Assembly (NCBI GenBank): GCA_966211335.1 | Contig: CBIHNF010000001.1 | Span: forward strand, 682,001 to 746,000 | Reading direction: 5' to 3' | From: JAPWJZ01 sp966211335 | GTDB taxonomy: Bacteria; Pseudomonadota; Alphaproteobacteria; Micavibrionales; UBA2020 | Length of the DNA stretch: 64,000 bases | In this document: positions 16,680 to 25,450 of the stretch, one piece after another | How the letters are laid out: each line of letters starts with the position of its first letter | Position numbering within the stretch: the stretch's first letter is position 1 | Translations under genes and position numbers: made by a program | Notes under the pieces: model-generated | The model's input: only the letters and a program-made list of their open reading frames with translations | Told to the model about the DNA's origin: nothing | The model's database searches: none

Positions 16680-17590
16680 GCTAGACGACTGTCGAGCAGC
16701 GCCGCATCCGGCATTTCCAGCACTGTATCCGCTACGATCTGGTGGCGGAACCAGGTTACCTGCCGCTTCGCGTACTGCCGCGTCGCGTTTTGCGACAATG
16801 TGATGGCCTCTGTCAGTGTGATATTGCCGTCAAGGTGTGATGCAAGCTCCGCATAGCCGAGCGCCTTGACCAGCGGCATCTCAGGCCTTGCCGTTTCTTT
16901 AAATTTTCGCACTTCCTCAAGCGCGCCCGCCGCCAGCATCTGGCTGAAGCGGGAGTCGCATTGTGCGTACAGCTTCGCGCGCGGCGGCACAAGGGTCGCG
17001 ACGATAAATTGCAAATGCGCGGGCGGTGGTTCCGGCGGCAGCGACTGCCAGTAGGCAAGGCTCTTGCCCGTTGCCTCCAGCACCTCATAGGCGCGCACGA
17101 TGCGCTGCGGATTGTCGCGATCAATTTTGGCGGCGGTCTCAGGGTCTTTGCTGGCGAATTCAGCATAGAAGGCGGGAGTGCCCATCTCCCGCGCCCGCGC
17201 GATCAGCACCGCGCGAATATCATCCGGCACGGATGGAATAGGGCTCAACCCCTTCAGCAGTGCCTTCAGGTAAAAACCGGTACCGCCGACGACAATAGGC
17301 AGCTTCCCTGCCGCGATGACGTTTTCAATTTCCGCCAGCGCAAGCCGCGCGTAGCGGGCGGCGCTGCAGATATCGGCCGGCGGCAGGATGCCGTAAAGCG
17401 CATGCGGCACTGCGGCTTTATCGGCGCTCGTTGGTTGCGCCGTTAAAATACCAAGACCGTCATAGAGCTGCATGGAATCGGCATTGATGATGACGCCGTT
17501 ATATTTTTGCGCCGCAGACAAGGCGAGGCCCGACTTGCCACTGGCAGTCGGGCCTCCGATAACAAGTACCTTGTGTTTAACGTCCGTCAC
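16676..17590 (-). CDS. miaA: tRNA dimethylallyltransferase
   Basis: Transfers dimethylallyl from DMAPP to N6 of A37 in tRNAs reading UNN codons. The 304 residues start with the P-loop GGPTASGKSGLAL and DADSMQ-like INADSMQLYDGL. VVGGTGFYLKALLKGL and DRDNPQRIVRAYEVLEATG complete the signature, and the C-terminal QYAKRQVTWFR binds tRNA. It overlaps the degP stop by 4 bases and is thus the distal gene of the hflK-hflC-degP-miaA group. Confidence 0.96.
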   Translation of the reverse strand: MTDVKHKVLVIGGPTASGKSGLALSAAQKYNGVIINADSMQLYDGLGILTAQPTSADKAAVPHALYGILPPADICSAARYARLALAEIENVIAAGKLPIVVGGTGFYLKALLKGLSPIPSVPDDIRAVLIARAREMGTPAFYAEFASKDPETAAKIDRDNPQRIVRAYEVLEATGKSLAYWQSLPPEPPPAHLQFIVATLVPPRAKLYAQCDSRFSQMLAAGALEEVRKFKETARPEMPLVKALGYAELASHLDGNITLTEAITLSQNATRQYAKRQVTWFRHQIVADTVLEMPDAALLDSRLA

Positions 17591-19080
17591 TTCGCTTTCG
17601 GGAACTTCAAGGCGACGAAGCGAAGGTCGTTTTTGCGGCCGAGGAAGAGGAGCACGGAGGAGTTGCCGGCCTTTTTGCCTGCTTCCACTTTCGCGACCAC
17701 ATCCGCTTCCGTCGCCACATCCTTCTGGTCGACCGAGGCGATAACGTCGCCTTCCGCCAGACCCTTTTCAGCGGCGGGGCTGTTCGGCGCGACCTTGGTG
17801 ATAAGGACGCCGTTCAGCGTTTTGTTGAGGCCATATTGCTCGCGCGCCTTGTCGGTCAGCGGCGCAAGCGTCAGGCCAAGGCCCGGCACTTCCGTGCCCT
17901 TGGTTTCGACCGGCTTGTCTTTCTTGGCATCATCCGGCTTGTCGGAAAGCTCGCCGCTTTCCTCCGCCGTTTCCAGCTGCCCGAGCGTGACCGGAATCGT
18001 CAGCGTCGTGCCCTTACGGTAGAGGATGACGGGCGCGGATTTTCCGACTTCCGTTTCCGCAACAAGGCGCGGCAGGTTTTTCATGTGGCTGATGTCATGC
18101 GCGTTGAAGGACAAAATCACGTCGCCCGGCAGGATGCCCGCTTTTTCGGCAGGGCCACCCGGCGTCGAGGAGGAGACAAGCGCGCCGCGCGCCTTGCCCA
18201 TGCCAAGGCTTTCGGCGATCTCGGGCGTCACTTCCTGGATGCGGACACCCAGCCAGCCGCGCTTCGTCTTGCCGTATTTCACCAGCTGGTCGACGACGCC
18301 CTTGACGATATTGGAGGGGATCGCAAAGCCGATACCGACGGAGCCGCCGGAGGGGGAGAAGATGGCGGTGTTGATGCCAACGACTTCGCCCTTCATGTTG
18401 AACATGGGGCCGCCGGAGTTGCCGCGGTTGATGGAGGCATCGGTCTGGATAAAGTCGTCATAGGGTCCTGCGTTGATATCGCGCTGACGGGCGGAGACGA
18501 TACCGGCCGTGACGGTGCCGCCAAGGCCGAAGGGGTTGCCGATCGCGAGGATCCAGGAGCCAACTTTCGCGGTGTCGCTGTCGCCCCATTTGGTGGAGAC
18601 GAGGTCTTTGCCGTCTGTCTTCACTTTCAGCACGGCGATGTCGGTTTTTTCGTCGGTGCCGACAAGCGTTGCATCCAGCGTTTCATCATTGTGCAGGATG
18701 ACTTTAATTTCATCCGCGTCTTTAATGACGTGGTTGTTGGTGACGATCAGGCCCTGCGCCGCATCGACAATAAAGCCGGAGCCGAGGGCGGAAACTTTTT
18801 CATCGCCCTGGGGTGCTTGGTTTTTATACTGGTCGTAGAAATCCTTGAAGAACTGCTCAAACGGCGATCCGGGCGGCAGGTCGGGCATTGGCGGCAGCTG
18901 TTCCTTTTGCGCCTGCGGCACCTTCGCGGTGGTCGAGACGTTGACGACGGTCGGCAGCAGTGCTTCCGCCAAATCTTCGAAACCATCCGGCGAGGCGGCG
19001 GGGGCGGGCGCGGCCTGCATCATCCAGCCGGCGACGGCGAGCGCCGACAGCAGCGGGAAACGGGAGAGAGCTTGTATCAT
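17587..19080 (-). CDS. degP: Do/DegP family periplasmic serine endoprotease
   Basis: Periplasmic protease/chaperone for misfolded envelope proteins. The 497 residues have a signal peptide ending near APAA and the trypsin-like triad: His in VTNNHVI, Asp in KTDIAVLKV, Ser in RGNSGGPMFN. Two PDZ domains follow (about residues 265-360 and 395-490). The order hflK-hflC-degP is usual in alphaproteobacteria. The Lys/Asp-rich linker between the PDZ domains (about residues 370-390) is longer than typical. Confidence 0.95.
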   Translation of the reverse strand: MIQALSRFPLLSALAVAGWMMQAAPAPAASPDGFEDLAEALLPTVVNVSTTAKVPQAQKEQLPPMPDLPPGSPFEQFFKDFYDQYKNQAPQGDEKVSALGSGFIVDAAQGLIVTNNHVIKDADEIKVILHNDETLDATLVGTDEKTDIAVLKVKTDGKDLVSTKWGDSDTAKVGSWILAIGNPFGLGGTVTAGIVSARQRDINAGPYDDFIQTDASINRGNSGGPMFNMKGEVVGINTAIFSPSGGSVGIGFAIPSNIVKGVVDQLVKYGKTKRGWLGVRIQEVTPEIAESLGMGKARGALVSSSTPGGPAEKAGILPGDVILSFNAHDISHMKNLPRLVAETEVGKSAPVILYRKGTTLTIPVTLGQLETAEESGELSDKPDDAKKDKPVETKGTEVPGLGLTLAPLTDKAREQYGLNKTLNGVLITKVAPNSPAAEKGLAEGDVIASVDQKDVATEADVVAKVEAGKKAGNSSVLLFLGRKNDLRFVALKFPKAK

Positions 19081-19221
19081 GTTAGAAATCCTCCATTAAG
19101 GCTTCTTTTTAAGGTTTATTATTATAGGTATGCCTGCCGGCTTTGGTGGTCAACGTGTCAGCCGCTGTCTTGCAAAAATTTAATGGCGGTTTAAAGGCCA
19201 GTTAATTTCGGCAGGGTTTGA

Positions 19222-20109
19222 TTATTTCTTGCCGTTTTCGTCCTTGAAGAAGCGGAAGAAATCGCCGTCCGGCGACAGCATGAACGTGGTATTCTCGCCG
19301 GGCAGGGCGTTGCGGTAGGCCTCCATCGAGCGGTAGAAGGCATAGAATTCCGGGTCCTGCTTGAAGGCTTCGGCGTAAATGCGCGTTGCCTCCGCATCCC
19401 CTTCACCGCGCAGAATCTGCGCCTGCTTTTCAGCTTCGGCCAGCAACACAGTGCGCTGGCGGTCGGCATCTGCTTTTGTCGTCTGCGCGCTCTTGTCACC
19501 CTCGGCGCGGTAGCCGGAGGCTTCCTGCTGGCGGCTTGACTGCATGCGGGCGTAAATGGACTGGCTCGTCTGCGACGGCAGGTCGGCCCTGCCAATGCGC
19601 ACGTCAACGATTTCAATGCCGTTGTCTTTCACGGCAAGGCTCGCCTGATCGCGGATTTTATGCATGATGTCGGCGCGCTGTGTGGAGAGGACGCCGATGT
19701 CCTTGCCCTCGACGCGCAGTGGCACGTTGCCGAGCACTTCACGCGTCACGGAGTTGATGATGTTGTTGAGGCGGGCGGACGCAACGTCGATGTCGACCAT
19801 CGTGTTATTGAACTGCAGCATGTTGGTGATGCGGTAGCGGGCGAAGGTATCGACCACCAAACGCTTCTGGTCGGAAAGGATGACTTCTTCCGGCAGGGGG
19901 TCGACGCTCAAGGTCTTGCGCGGGAAAATTTTGACCTGCTGGATAAAGGGCGTCTTGAACTTCAGGCCCGGCTCCGTGTGCTGCTCGACCGGACGGCCGA
20001 ACTGCAGCACCATGGCCTGCTCGCCTTGGGTCACGATGAAGGCCGACTGCATGATGAAGATGGCGCCGAGGAGGAGGCTGAACAGAAGGAAGCTATGTGA
20101 TTTTTGCAT
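19222..20109 (-). CDS. hflC: HflC, SPFH-domain regulator of FtsH
   Basis: Membrane-anchored partner of HflK that caps and modulates the FtsH protease. The 295 residues have one N-terminal membrane segment, FIVTQGEQAMVLQFGRP at the start of the SPFH/band-7 domain, and a long Ala/Glu-rich coiled coil ending in EFYAFYRSMEAYRNAL. It lies 17 bases after hflK and 141 bases before degP. Confidence 0.96.
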   Translation of the reverse strand: MQKSHSFLLFSLLLGAIFIMQSAFIVTQGEQAMVLQFGRPVEQHTEPGLKFKTPFIQQVKIFPRKTLSVDPLPEEVILSDQKRLVVDTFARYRITNMLQFNNTMVDIDVASARLNNIINSVTREVLGNVPLRVEGKDIGVLSTQRADIMHKIRDQASLAVKDNGIEIVDVRIGRADLPSQTSQSIYARMQSSRQQEASGYRAEGDKSAQTTKADADRQRTVLLAEAEKQAQILRGEGDAEATRIYAEAFKQDPEFYAFYRSMEAYRNALPGENTTFMLSPDGDFFRFFKDENGKK

Positions 20110-20126
20110 GGCGTTTTAAATCCTTC

Positions 20127-21332
20127 TTATTGCGCGTCGGCGGGGGCGGGCGGGGGCGGCGTCAGCTTCGCGTTGCCCTTCGTGTCCAGCTGCAGGTAGG
20201 GCAGCACGGGCGCGCCGCGGTCGTCCCCAATGATGATCTTGCGGGAGTTCTTCAAAATTTCCTGCATGGTGTCGAGGTAGATGCGTTTTTGCGTGATGTC
20301 CTTTGCCTGCGCATAGGCTTCATAGACGGAATTGAAGCGGGCGGCATCACCCTGCGCCTTGGCGACGGTGGCAGCTTTATATGCTTCGGCTTCCGCCAGT
20401 ACGGCGGCAGCCTTACCCTGCGCAACGGGGACGATGTTGTTGCGATAGGCTTCCGCCTCGTTCTTCTTGCGCTCCTGCTCCGTGCGTGCGCGCTGCACGT
20501 CGTTGAAGGCATCCACAACGGGCTGCGGCGGATCAACCGAGAGCAGCTGGACGCGGATGATGGCAACGCCGGAGTTATAATCGTCGAGGACCTTCTGCAT
20601 CAGGTCGCGCGTGCTGGTTTCAATCTCGCCGCGGCCTTCTGTCAGCGCGTCCTGAATTTTCGTATGGCCGATGACTTCGCGCATGGCGCTTTCAGCGACT
20701 TTTTTCACCGTGTCGTCGGGGTTCTGGATTTCGTACTTGTATTTGCCAATATCGCTGACGTGCCAGAAGATGGAGAAGTGGATGTTGACGATGTTTTCAT
20801 CGCTGGTCAGCATCACAGATTCAACCGGGTTGTCATTTGTGCCGTCGCCCGAAAAGCCGATGTTGATCTGCCGGTTGCTGGCGACCGCTTCGGTTTCCGA
20901 TTCTTGAATCGGCCAGGGCAGGTGGTAGCCAAGGCCGGTATCTTTCTTCACATCCGTCAGCTTGCCGAAGGTAAGGATGACGGCATTCTCGCCGGGCTGC
21001 ACGGTGTAGAAACCTGTTGCCGTCCACAATAAGAAGATAACGCAGAACAGAATGCCGATCGCCTTGCCGCCGTCCATAGACGGTTGCGGGCGGCCGCCGG
21101 TAAAGCGGTTTTTGAATTTGTCCTGCGCGTGGCGCAGCATGTCGTCGAGGTCGGGCGGTTCGTTGTTGCGGTTGCCGCGCGGTCGGTCGCCCCAGGGATT
21201 CTTGTCGCCGCCGTTGTTTCCGCCACCGTTGGAGGGCGGGGGCGTATCGCCGCCGCCACGGCTTCCCCACGGGCCCTGATTGGGCAGCAGGATCATGCCG
21301 GGTTCGGGAAGGTTTTGCGGCTTTTTGGACAT
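20127..21332 (-). CDS. hflK: HflK, SPFH-domain regulator of FtsH
   Basis: Partner of HflC. The 401 residues begin with a Gly/Pro/Asn-rich cytoplasmic tail typical of HflK (GPWGSRGGGDTPPP), then one membrane segment near residue 95, the band-7 domain starting at FYTVQPGENAVILTFGK, and a coiled coil (about 270-350). It is the first gene of the minus-strand operon and is divergent from mrp across 111 bases, which should hold both promoters. Confidence 0.96.
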   Translation of the reverse strand: MSKKPQNLPEPGMILLPNQGPWGSRGGGDTPPPSNGGGNNGGDKNPWGDRPRGNRNNEPPDLDDMLRHAQDKFKNRFTGGRPQPSMDGGKAIGILFCVIFLLWTATGFYTVQPGENAVILTFGKLTDVKKDTGLGYHLPWPIQESETEAVASNRQINIGFSGDGTNDNPVESVMLTSDENIVNIHFSIFWHVSDIGKYKYEIQNPDDTVKKVAESAMREVIGHTKIQDALTEGRGEIETSTRDLMQKVLDDYNSGVAIIRVQLLSVDPPQPVVDAFNDVQRARTEQERKKNEAEAYRNNIVPVAQGKAAAVLAEAEAYKAATVAKAQGDAARFNSVYEAYAQAKDITQKRIYLDTMQEILKNSRKIIIGDDRGAPVLPYLQLDTKGNAKLTPPPPAPADAQ

Positions 21333-21443
21333 AGATTGAATTCCTTGTTATGTCACCTGATAGGCGGTATAAACGCGCGTGAATTAATATACCCCAGCAT
21401 GGTAAAAATATGCTGAAAGAATGAGAAGAAAAGACCCCTGATT

Positions 21444-22547
21444 ATGTCCTCTGTCACCAAAGAAATGGTCTTGCAGGCGCTCTCCGCGGTTACGGACTCT
21501 GACAAAGGCCGCGATATCGTCACCCTTGGCATGGTTCAGGAAATTGCCGTGCAGGGAAAAACCGTTTCCTTCGCGATCGAGGTTGACCCCAAACGCGGCG
21601 CGGCGCTCGAGCCCCTGCGGCAGGCGGCGCAGGCGGCGGTCGAAAAAATTCAAGGCGTTGAAACCGTCATGGCCGTGCTGACGGCGGAGCGCGCGGCGCC
21701 GCCTGTGATGCAGACGCGCAGCGCGCCTGCGGTGACGCACAAAATTTCCTCAAAACCTGTCGCGCCGGATGTGAAATACATTATCGCCGTCGCCTCCGGC
21801 AAAGGCGGCGTCGGCAAATCGACGGTTGCGGCCAACCTTGCCCTTGCGCTGCATGCGCTCGGCAAAAAGACGGGCCTGCTGGATGCCGATATTTACGGCT
21901 CGTCCCAGCCGCTCATGATGGGCAAGCGGGAACGGCCGGAAACGAATGCGGACGAAATGATTTTGCCGCTCTTCGCCCATGGCATCAAATTCATGTCGAT
22001 GGGCTTTTTCGTGGAGCCCGACGCCCCCGTCATCTGGCGCGGGCCCATGGTGCATAGCGCCGTGCAACAATTGCTGCGCGATGTGTTATGGGGCGCGCTG
22101 GATGTGCTGGTGGTGGACCTGCCGCCCGGCACCGGCGATGTGCAGTTGAGCATGGCGCAATATGTACCCATGGCCGGCGCGGTGATCGTTTCGACACCGC
22201 AGGACATGGCACTCAATGAAGCCAAAAAAGGCCTCAAGATGTTCGAAAAGACGGGCGTGCCGGTATTGGGGCTTGTCGAGAATATGAGCTACCACATCTG
22301 TAGCCACTGCGGCACCCGCGAAGATATTTTCGGCCATGGCGGCGTCGCCACGGCTGCGAAGGCGCTGAATGTGGAGTTTCTGGGTGAAATTCCGTTGCAG
22401 AGCATCATCCGCGAACGCGCCGATAAAGGCCTGCCGATTGTGGCGGCGGAACCCGCGCATGCCGTTTCGCAGGCCTTCAAAAATCTCGCCGCCCGCGTCT
22501 GGATGAAACTGCCGGAACAAAAACCGGCGCAGAAGTTGAAGGCTTAG
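21444..22547 (+). CDS. apbC: Mrp/ApbC family iron-sulfur cluster carrier ATPase
   Basis: Scaffold or carrier that delivers Fe-S clusters to apoproteins. The 367 residues combine an N-terminal MIP18/DUF59 domain (1-95) with the deviant Walker A ASGKGGVGKSTVAANLAL near residue 117. Walker B is in VLVVDLPPGTGD, and the cluster-bridging C-x-x-C is in HICSHCGTRE near residue 280. The stop overlaps that of the converging gene by 4 bases. Confidence 0.95.
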   Translation: MSSVTKEMVLQALSAVTDSDKGRDIVTLGMVQEIAVQGKTVSFAIEVDPKRGAALEPLRQAAQAAVEKIQGVETVMAVLTAERAAPPVMQTRSAPAVTHKISSKPVAPDVKYIIAVASGKGGVGKSTVAANLALALHALGKKTGLLDADIYGSSQPLMMGKRERPETNADEMILPLFAHGIKFMSMGFFVEPDAPVIWRGPMVHSAVQQLLRDVLWGALDVLVVDLPPGTGDVQLSMAQYVPMAGAVIVSTPQDMALNEAKKGLKMFEKTGVPVLGLVENMSYHICSHCGTREDIFGHGGVATAAKALNVEFLGEIPLQSIIRERADKGLPIVAAEPAHAVSQAFKNLAARVWMKLPEQKPAQKLKA

Positions 22548-23443
22548 GCCTGCGGCCCCGTGCCCGGCTTTTTCGGCTTCGGCGGTTCGGGGAGTTTTTC
22601 GATGATGAGGTCGGGGAAGGGCTTTAGCTCCACCTTGCCATCCGCCTGCAGGTTGAGGCGCGGGTTATAGCCGAGCGCTTCGGAAATTTCGTTATAGGCT
22701 TTGACTGCGCGTTTCACGAGGCTGCGGTCGCCGCCTTGCGCGACAGCAGCGATTTCAGCGCCGAATTCTTCATGTTCCTCGGCGCTCGGGCCTTCCGGCG
22801 CATCGATATCGTCTTCCGCCATGAAGTGCTGCAGCATTTTCATGTCGGCGGTGGCAAAGGCGATAAAGACGCGGGCTGAATCGCGCTCGAAGCTTTGCAG
22901 CATCGCCATGCGACGGGCAGGGTCTTCCTCGTCATCCGCCATGCGCAGCTCGTCGACAATGCCGACGGCGCCGGGGGAAAGTTCCTGGTACATATCGTCA
23001 AAATTCTGCGCATCGAGGCAGAGGGCGGCGACCGTCAGGTCGTCAACTTCATTGTCCTTCAGCTTGCCGCGGAAGGCTTCCTCGATGAAGCCGGCAGCAA
23101 TCACGCTGTCCATATCGAGGTTGGAGAGGTCTTCAAGCGCGTTGCGCACGGCTTTCCGGCGCGGCAGCATGCCACGGGCGGCTTCAAAGACATGTTCCTG
23201 ATCGTTGAGACGTTCTTTCTCATCTTCCCATTCATCGTCATCGTCGCGCTCTTCGGGGAAGGGCAGGGCTTCAAGGTCTTTGGGGTCGAATTTCGCGGGC
23301 TCTGCCTGCGGCTTGGGCGCGGGTTTCTGCTCCGCCTTCTTTGCGGGTTCGGACGCAGCGGGTTTTTCCTCCGGCTCCCCGAAGGAGAAGGATTGGAATT
23401 CTTTGCGCAGCGAAAATTTATCCGAGGGTTTGTCGTCCGGCAT
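22544..23443 (-). CDS. Hypothetical acidic protein
   Basis: A 299-residue acidic protein. Residues 20-75 are a low-complexity Lys/Glu/Pro/Ala segment, followed by an Asp/Glu-rich patch and a mostly helical region (about 85-270), then a Pro/Lys-rich end. No signal peptide or membrane segment. I do not recognise the family. GC content and codon use match the neighbours, so it is probably a native gene. It converges on apbC and is upstream of folA with a 128-base gap. Confidence 0.7.
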   Translation of the reverse strand: MPDDKPSDKFSLRKEFQSFSFGEPEEKPAASEPAKKAEQKPAPKPQAEPAKFDPKDLEALPFPEERDDDDEWEDEKERLNDQEHVFEAARGMLPRRKAVRNALEDLSNLDMDSVIAAGFIEEAFRGKLKDNEVDDLTVAALCLDAQNFDDMYQELSPGAVGIVDELRMADDEEDPARRMAMLQSFERDSARVFIAFATADMKMLQHFMAEDDIDAPEGPSAEEHEEFGAEIAAVAQGGDRSLVKRAVKAYNEISEALGYNPRLNLQADGKVELKPFPDLIIEKLPEPPKPKKPGTGPQA

Positions 23444-23549
23444 TCTGAAACTTCCCTAAAACAGAAGGCTAACTTTTAAGAATCAACCGCGGCGACGGTT
23501 AATCAAATCCACGGGCACAATATCATAAACATTATGGCAATGGAAGCAA

Positions 23550-23573
23550 AACAAGCGCCGGATAAAGCTTGTT
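23550..23573 (-). terminator. Possible weak terminator after folA
   Basis: AACAAGC (23550-23556) and GCTTGTT (23567-23573) pair across a 10-base loop at the folA stop codon. On the minus strand a short T-run follows. The stem is only 7 bp. Confidence 0.35.
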
Positions 23574-24087
23574 ATTTTCTTTCAAGTACCGTGATGGTGT
23601 AATCCGCTGTTTCGCCTTCCTTTTTGGCGTGAAATTCGCGTTTTGTCTCCTGCCATTCATCTTTGTTAAAGGCAGGAAAACGGGTATCGCCGTCCACTTT
23701 CAGGTGGATTTCAGTGAGGTAGAGGCGGTCGGCCATGGGCAGGGCCTGCTTATAGATTTCCGCGCCGCCGCCGACCATGATTTCCTCAAGGTTCAGCTTG
23801 GCCGCCATTTCCTGCGCGGCGGCAAGGGCGGCGTCCATGTCATGCGCCACGACGACACCCGGCGCCCCGGGGTTGAAATTCTTGTCGCGTGTGACGACGA
23901 TATTGGGGCGGTCTTTCAACGGGCCGTTGACGGAAAGGTAGGTCTTGCGGCCCATGATGAGCGGCTTGTGCTTCGTCATGCGGGCGAAATACTGCCATTC
24001 GCTTTTGATCTTCCACGGCAGGTCATTTTCGCGGCCGATGACGCCGCCGTCGGCAAGCGCGGCAATCAGGCAGACTTTGGCTTTCAT
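23572..24087 (-). CDS. folA: Dihydrofolate reductase
   Basis: Reduces dihydrofolate to tetrahydrofolate, regenerating the cofactor oxidised by ThyA. The 171 residues show LIAALADGGVIGRENDLPW at the start, the LIMGRKTYLS NADPH-binding segment, IMVGGGAEIYKQAL, and a C-terminal beta hairpin. It is directly adjacent to folB (stop and start codons touch), in the operon thyA-folB-folA. Confidence 0.95.
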   Translation of the reverse strand: MKAKVCLIAALADGGVIGRENDLPWKIKSEWQYFARMTKHKPLIMGRKTYLSVNGPLKDRPNIVVTRDKNFNPGAPGVVVAHDMDAALAAAQEMAAKLNLEEIMVGGGAEIYKQALPMADRLYLTEIHLKVDGDTRFPAFNKDEWQETKREFHAKKEGETADYTITVLERK

Positions 24088-24489
24088 CTATTTGTTCTTC
24101 TTTTTGGGCTTTTTGCGCTGGCGGAAAAATTCAACCCCCGGCACCGCGTTGCCATTGAACACATGCGGCTTGCGGACAGAAGCGCGCACGGCATCCACAT
24201 TCTTGTCCTTAAAGCAGGCCTCGACCAGCTCTTCCACCAGCGTTTCAAGCAGGTCGGTATGCTTGCGTTTGGGCCATTCGTTCATCACAAAATCATAGGG
24301 AATGGAATAGTCCATGCAGTCGGCAATGTTCTTGCCGGTGAAATGGCGGTCGTATTTATACAGCTCGATATCGACGATGACTTTCTGCGTCTTGCCGCCG
24401 GTTTTCTCCCAGTCACGGATGCCGACTTTGATGTCGACGGTCATGTCGCGGAGAGTGGTCAGCTGGTAATCGGCGGGGAGGTTTTTCAT
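24088..24489 (-). CDS. folB: Dihydroneopterin aldolase family protein
   Basis: A 133-residue T-fold protein of the FolB family, which splits dihydroneopterin to 6-hydroxymethyl-dihydropterin in folate synthesis. VGIRDWEKTGGKTQKVIVDIEL supplies the N-terminal substrate strand. CMDYS, HTDLLETLVEELVE and the lysine in SVRKPHV fit the active site. The C-terminal tail is strongly basic. Its start overlaps the thyA stop by one base (TGATG), so translation is coupled. The related dihydroneopterin-triphosphate epimerase activity cannot be excluded. Confidence 0.85.
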   Translation of the reverse strand: MKNLPADYQLTTLRDMTVDIKVGIRDWEKTGGKTQKVIVDIELYKYDRHFTGKNIADCMDYSIPYDFVMNEWPKRKHTDLLETLVEELVEACFKDKNVDAVRASVRKPHVFNGNAVPGVEFFRQRKKPKKKNK

Positions 24490-25283
24490 CAGACGGCAAC
24501 TTCCCCTTTGATCGCGGCGTCATGCTCGTAATCCATCAGCTCGAAATCCTCGAACTGGAAAGCGAAGAGGTCTTTCACGTAGGGGTTCAGCTCCATGCGC
24601 GGCAGTTTGTGGGGCTTGCGCTGCAGCTGCAGGCGGCACTGTTCCAGATGGTTGGTATAGATGTGCAGGTCGCCAAAGCTATGAATGAACTCGCCCGGTT
24701 TCAGGCCCGTCACTTGCGCAATCATCAGCGTCAGCAGGGCGTAGGAGGCAATGTTGAATGGCACGCCCAGGAACACATCCGCCGAGCGCTGGTAAAGCTG
24801 GCAGGAAAGTTTGCCTTCCGCGACATAGAACTGGAACAGGCAATGGCAGGGCGCCAGCGCCATTTTGGGAATGTCGGAAGGGTTCCAGGCCGTGACGATC
24901 AGGCGGCGGCTGTCCGGGTTCTTTTTAATGTCTTCCACGACGGCCGCAATCTGGTCGATCTCTTTGCCATCCGCCGCGGGCCAGCTGCGCCACTGGTGGC
25001 CATAGACGGGGCCAAGGTCGCCGCGTTCATCCGCCCATTCATCCCAGATGCGGACTTTGTTGTCCTTCAGGTACTGGATGTTGGTATCGCCCTTCAAGAA
25101 CCACAGCAGCTCATGGATGACGGATTTGGTATGCACCTTTTTGGTGGTGACGAGCGGAAAGCCTTCCGCAAGGTCATAGCGCGTCTGGTAGCCGAAGGTT
25201 GAAATGGTATCAACGCCGGTGCGGTTCTTCTTCAACACGCCGTTGTCCAGTACGTGCTGCATCAGGTCCAGATACTGTTTCAT
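24489..25283 (-). CDS. thyA: Thymidylate synthase
   Basis: Methylates dUMP to dTMP using methylene-tetrahydrofolate. The 264-residue length matches the E. coli type. The catalytic cysteine is in MALAPCHCLFQFYV, the dUMP-binding QRSADVFLGVPFNIASYA follows, and the C-terminal IKGEVAV closes the active site. First gene of thyA-folB-folA, which couples dTMP synthesis to folate recycling. Confidence 0.97.
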   Translation of the reverse strand: MKQYLDLMQHVLDNGVLKKNRTGVDTISTFGYQTRYDLAEGFPLVTTKKVHTKSVIHELLWFLKGDTNIQYLKDNKVRIWDEWADERGDLGPVYGHQWRSWPAADGKEIDQIAAVVEDIKKNPDSRRLIVTAWNPSDIPKMALAPCHCLFQFYVAEGKLSCQLYQRSADVFLGVPFNIASYALLTLMIAQVTGLKPGEFIHSFGDLHIYTNHLEQCRLQLQRKPHKLPRMELNPYVKDLFAFQFEDFELMDYEHDAAIKGEVAV

Positions 25284-25393
25284 GATGGTCTCCCCCTTGG
25301 CTTATGCAGCCGATACTAGCATAAGCGCGGCAGGTTTAGGGGAGCGATTCAGCGTTGTAATTGATAGGAAATTACCCGTTTAAGCCGGAATTC

Positions 25394-25423
25394 TTGACAG
25401 GGTGTTTTAATTTATGGTAAATA
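25394..25423 (+). promoter_or_regulatory. Sigma-70-like promoter upstream of the DUF6782 gene
   Basis: A consensus TTGACA (25394-25399) and TAAATA (25418-25423) are separated by 18 bases, 28 bases before the ATG at 25451. Confidence 0.6.
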
Positions 25424-25450
25424 AGAGCCGCAACGGGGGCTTCCTAAAAT

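Noticed and set aside
17836..19194. A 452-codon plus-strand frame opposite degP
   Set aside because: The minus strand encodes a complete DegP with triad and PDZ domains; the plus frame has His/Arg/Asp-rich shadow composition.
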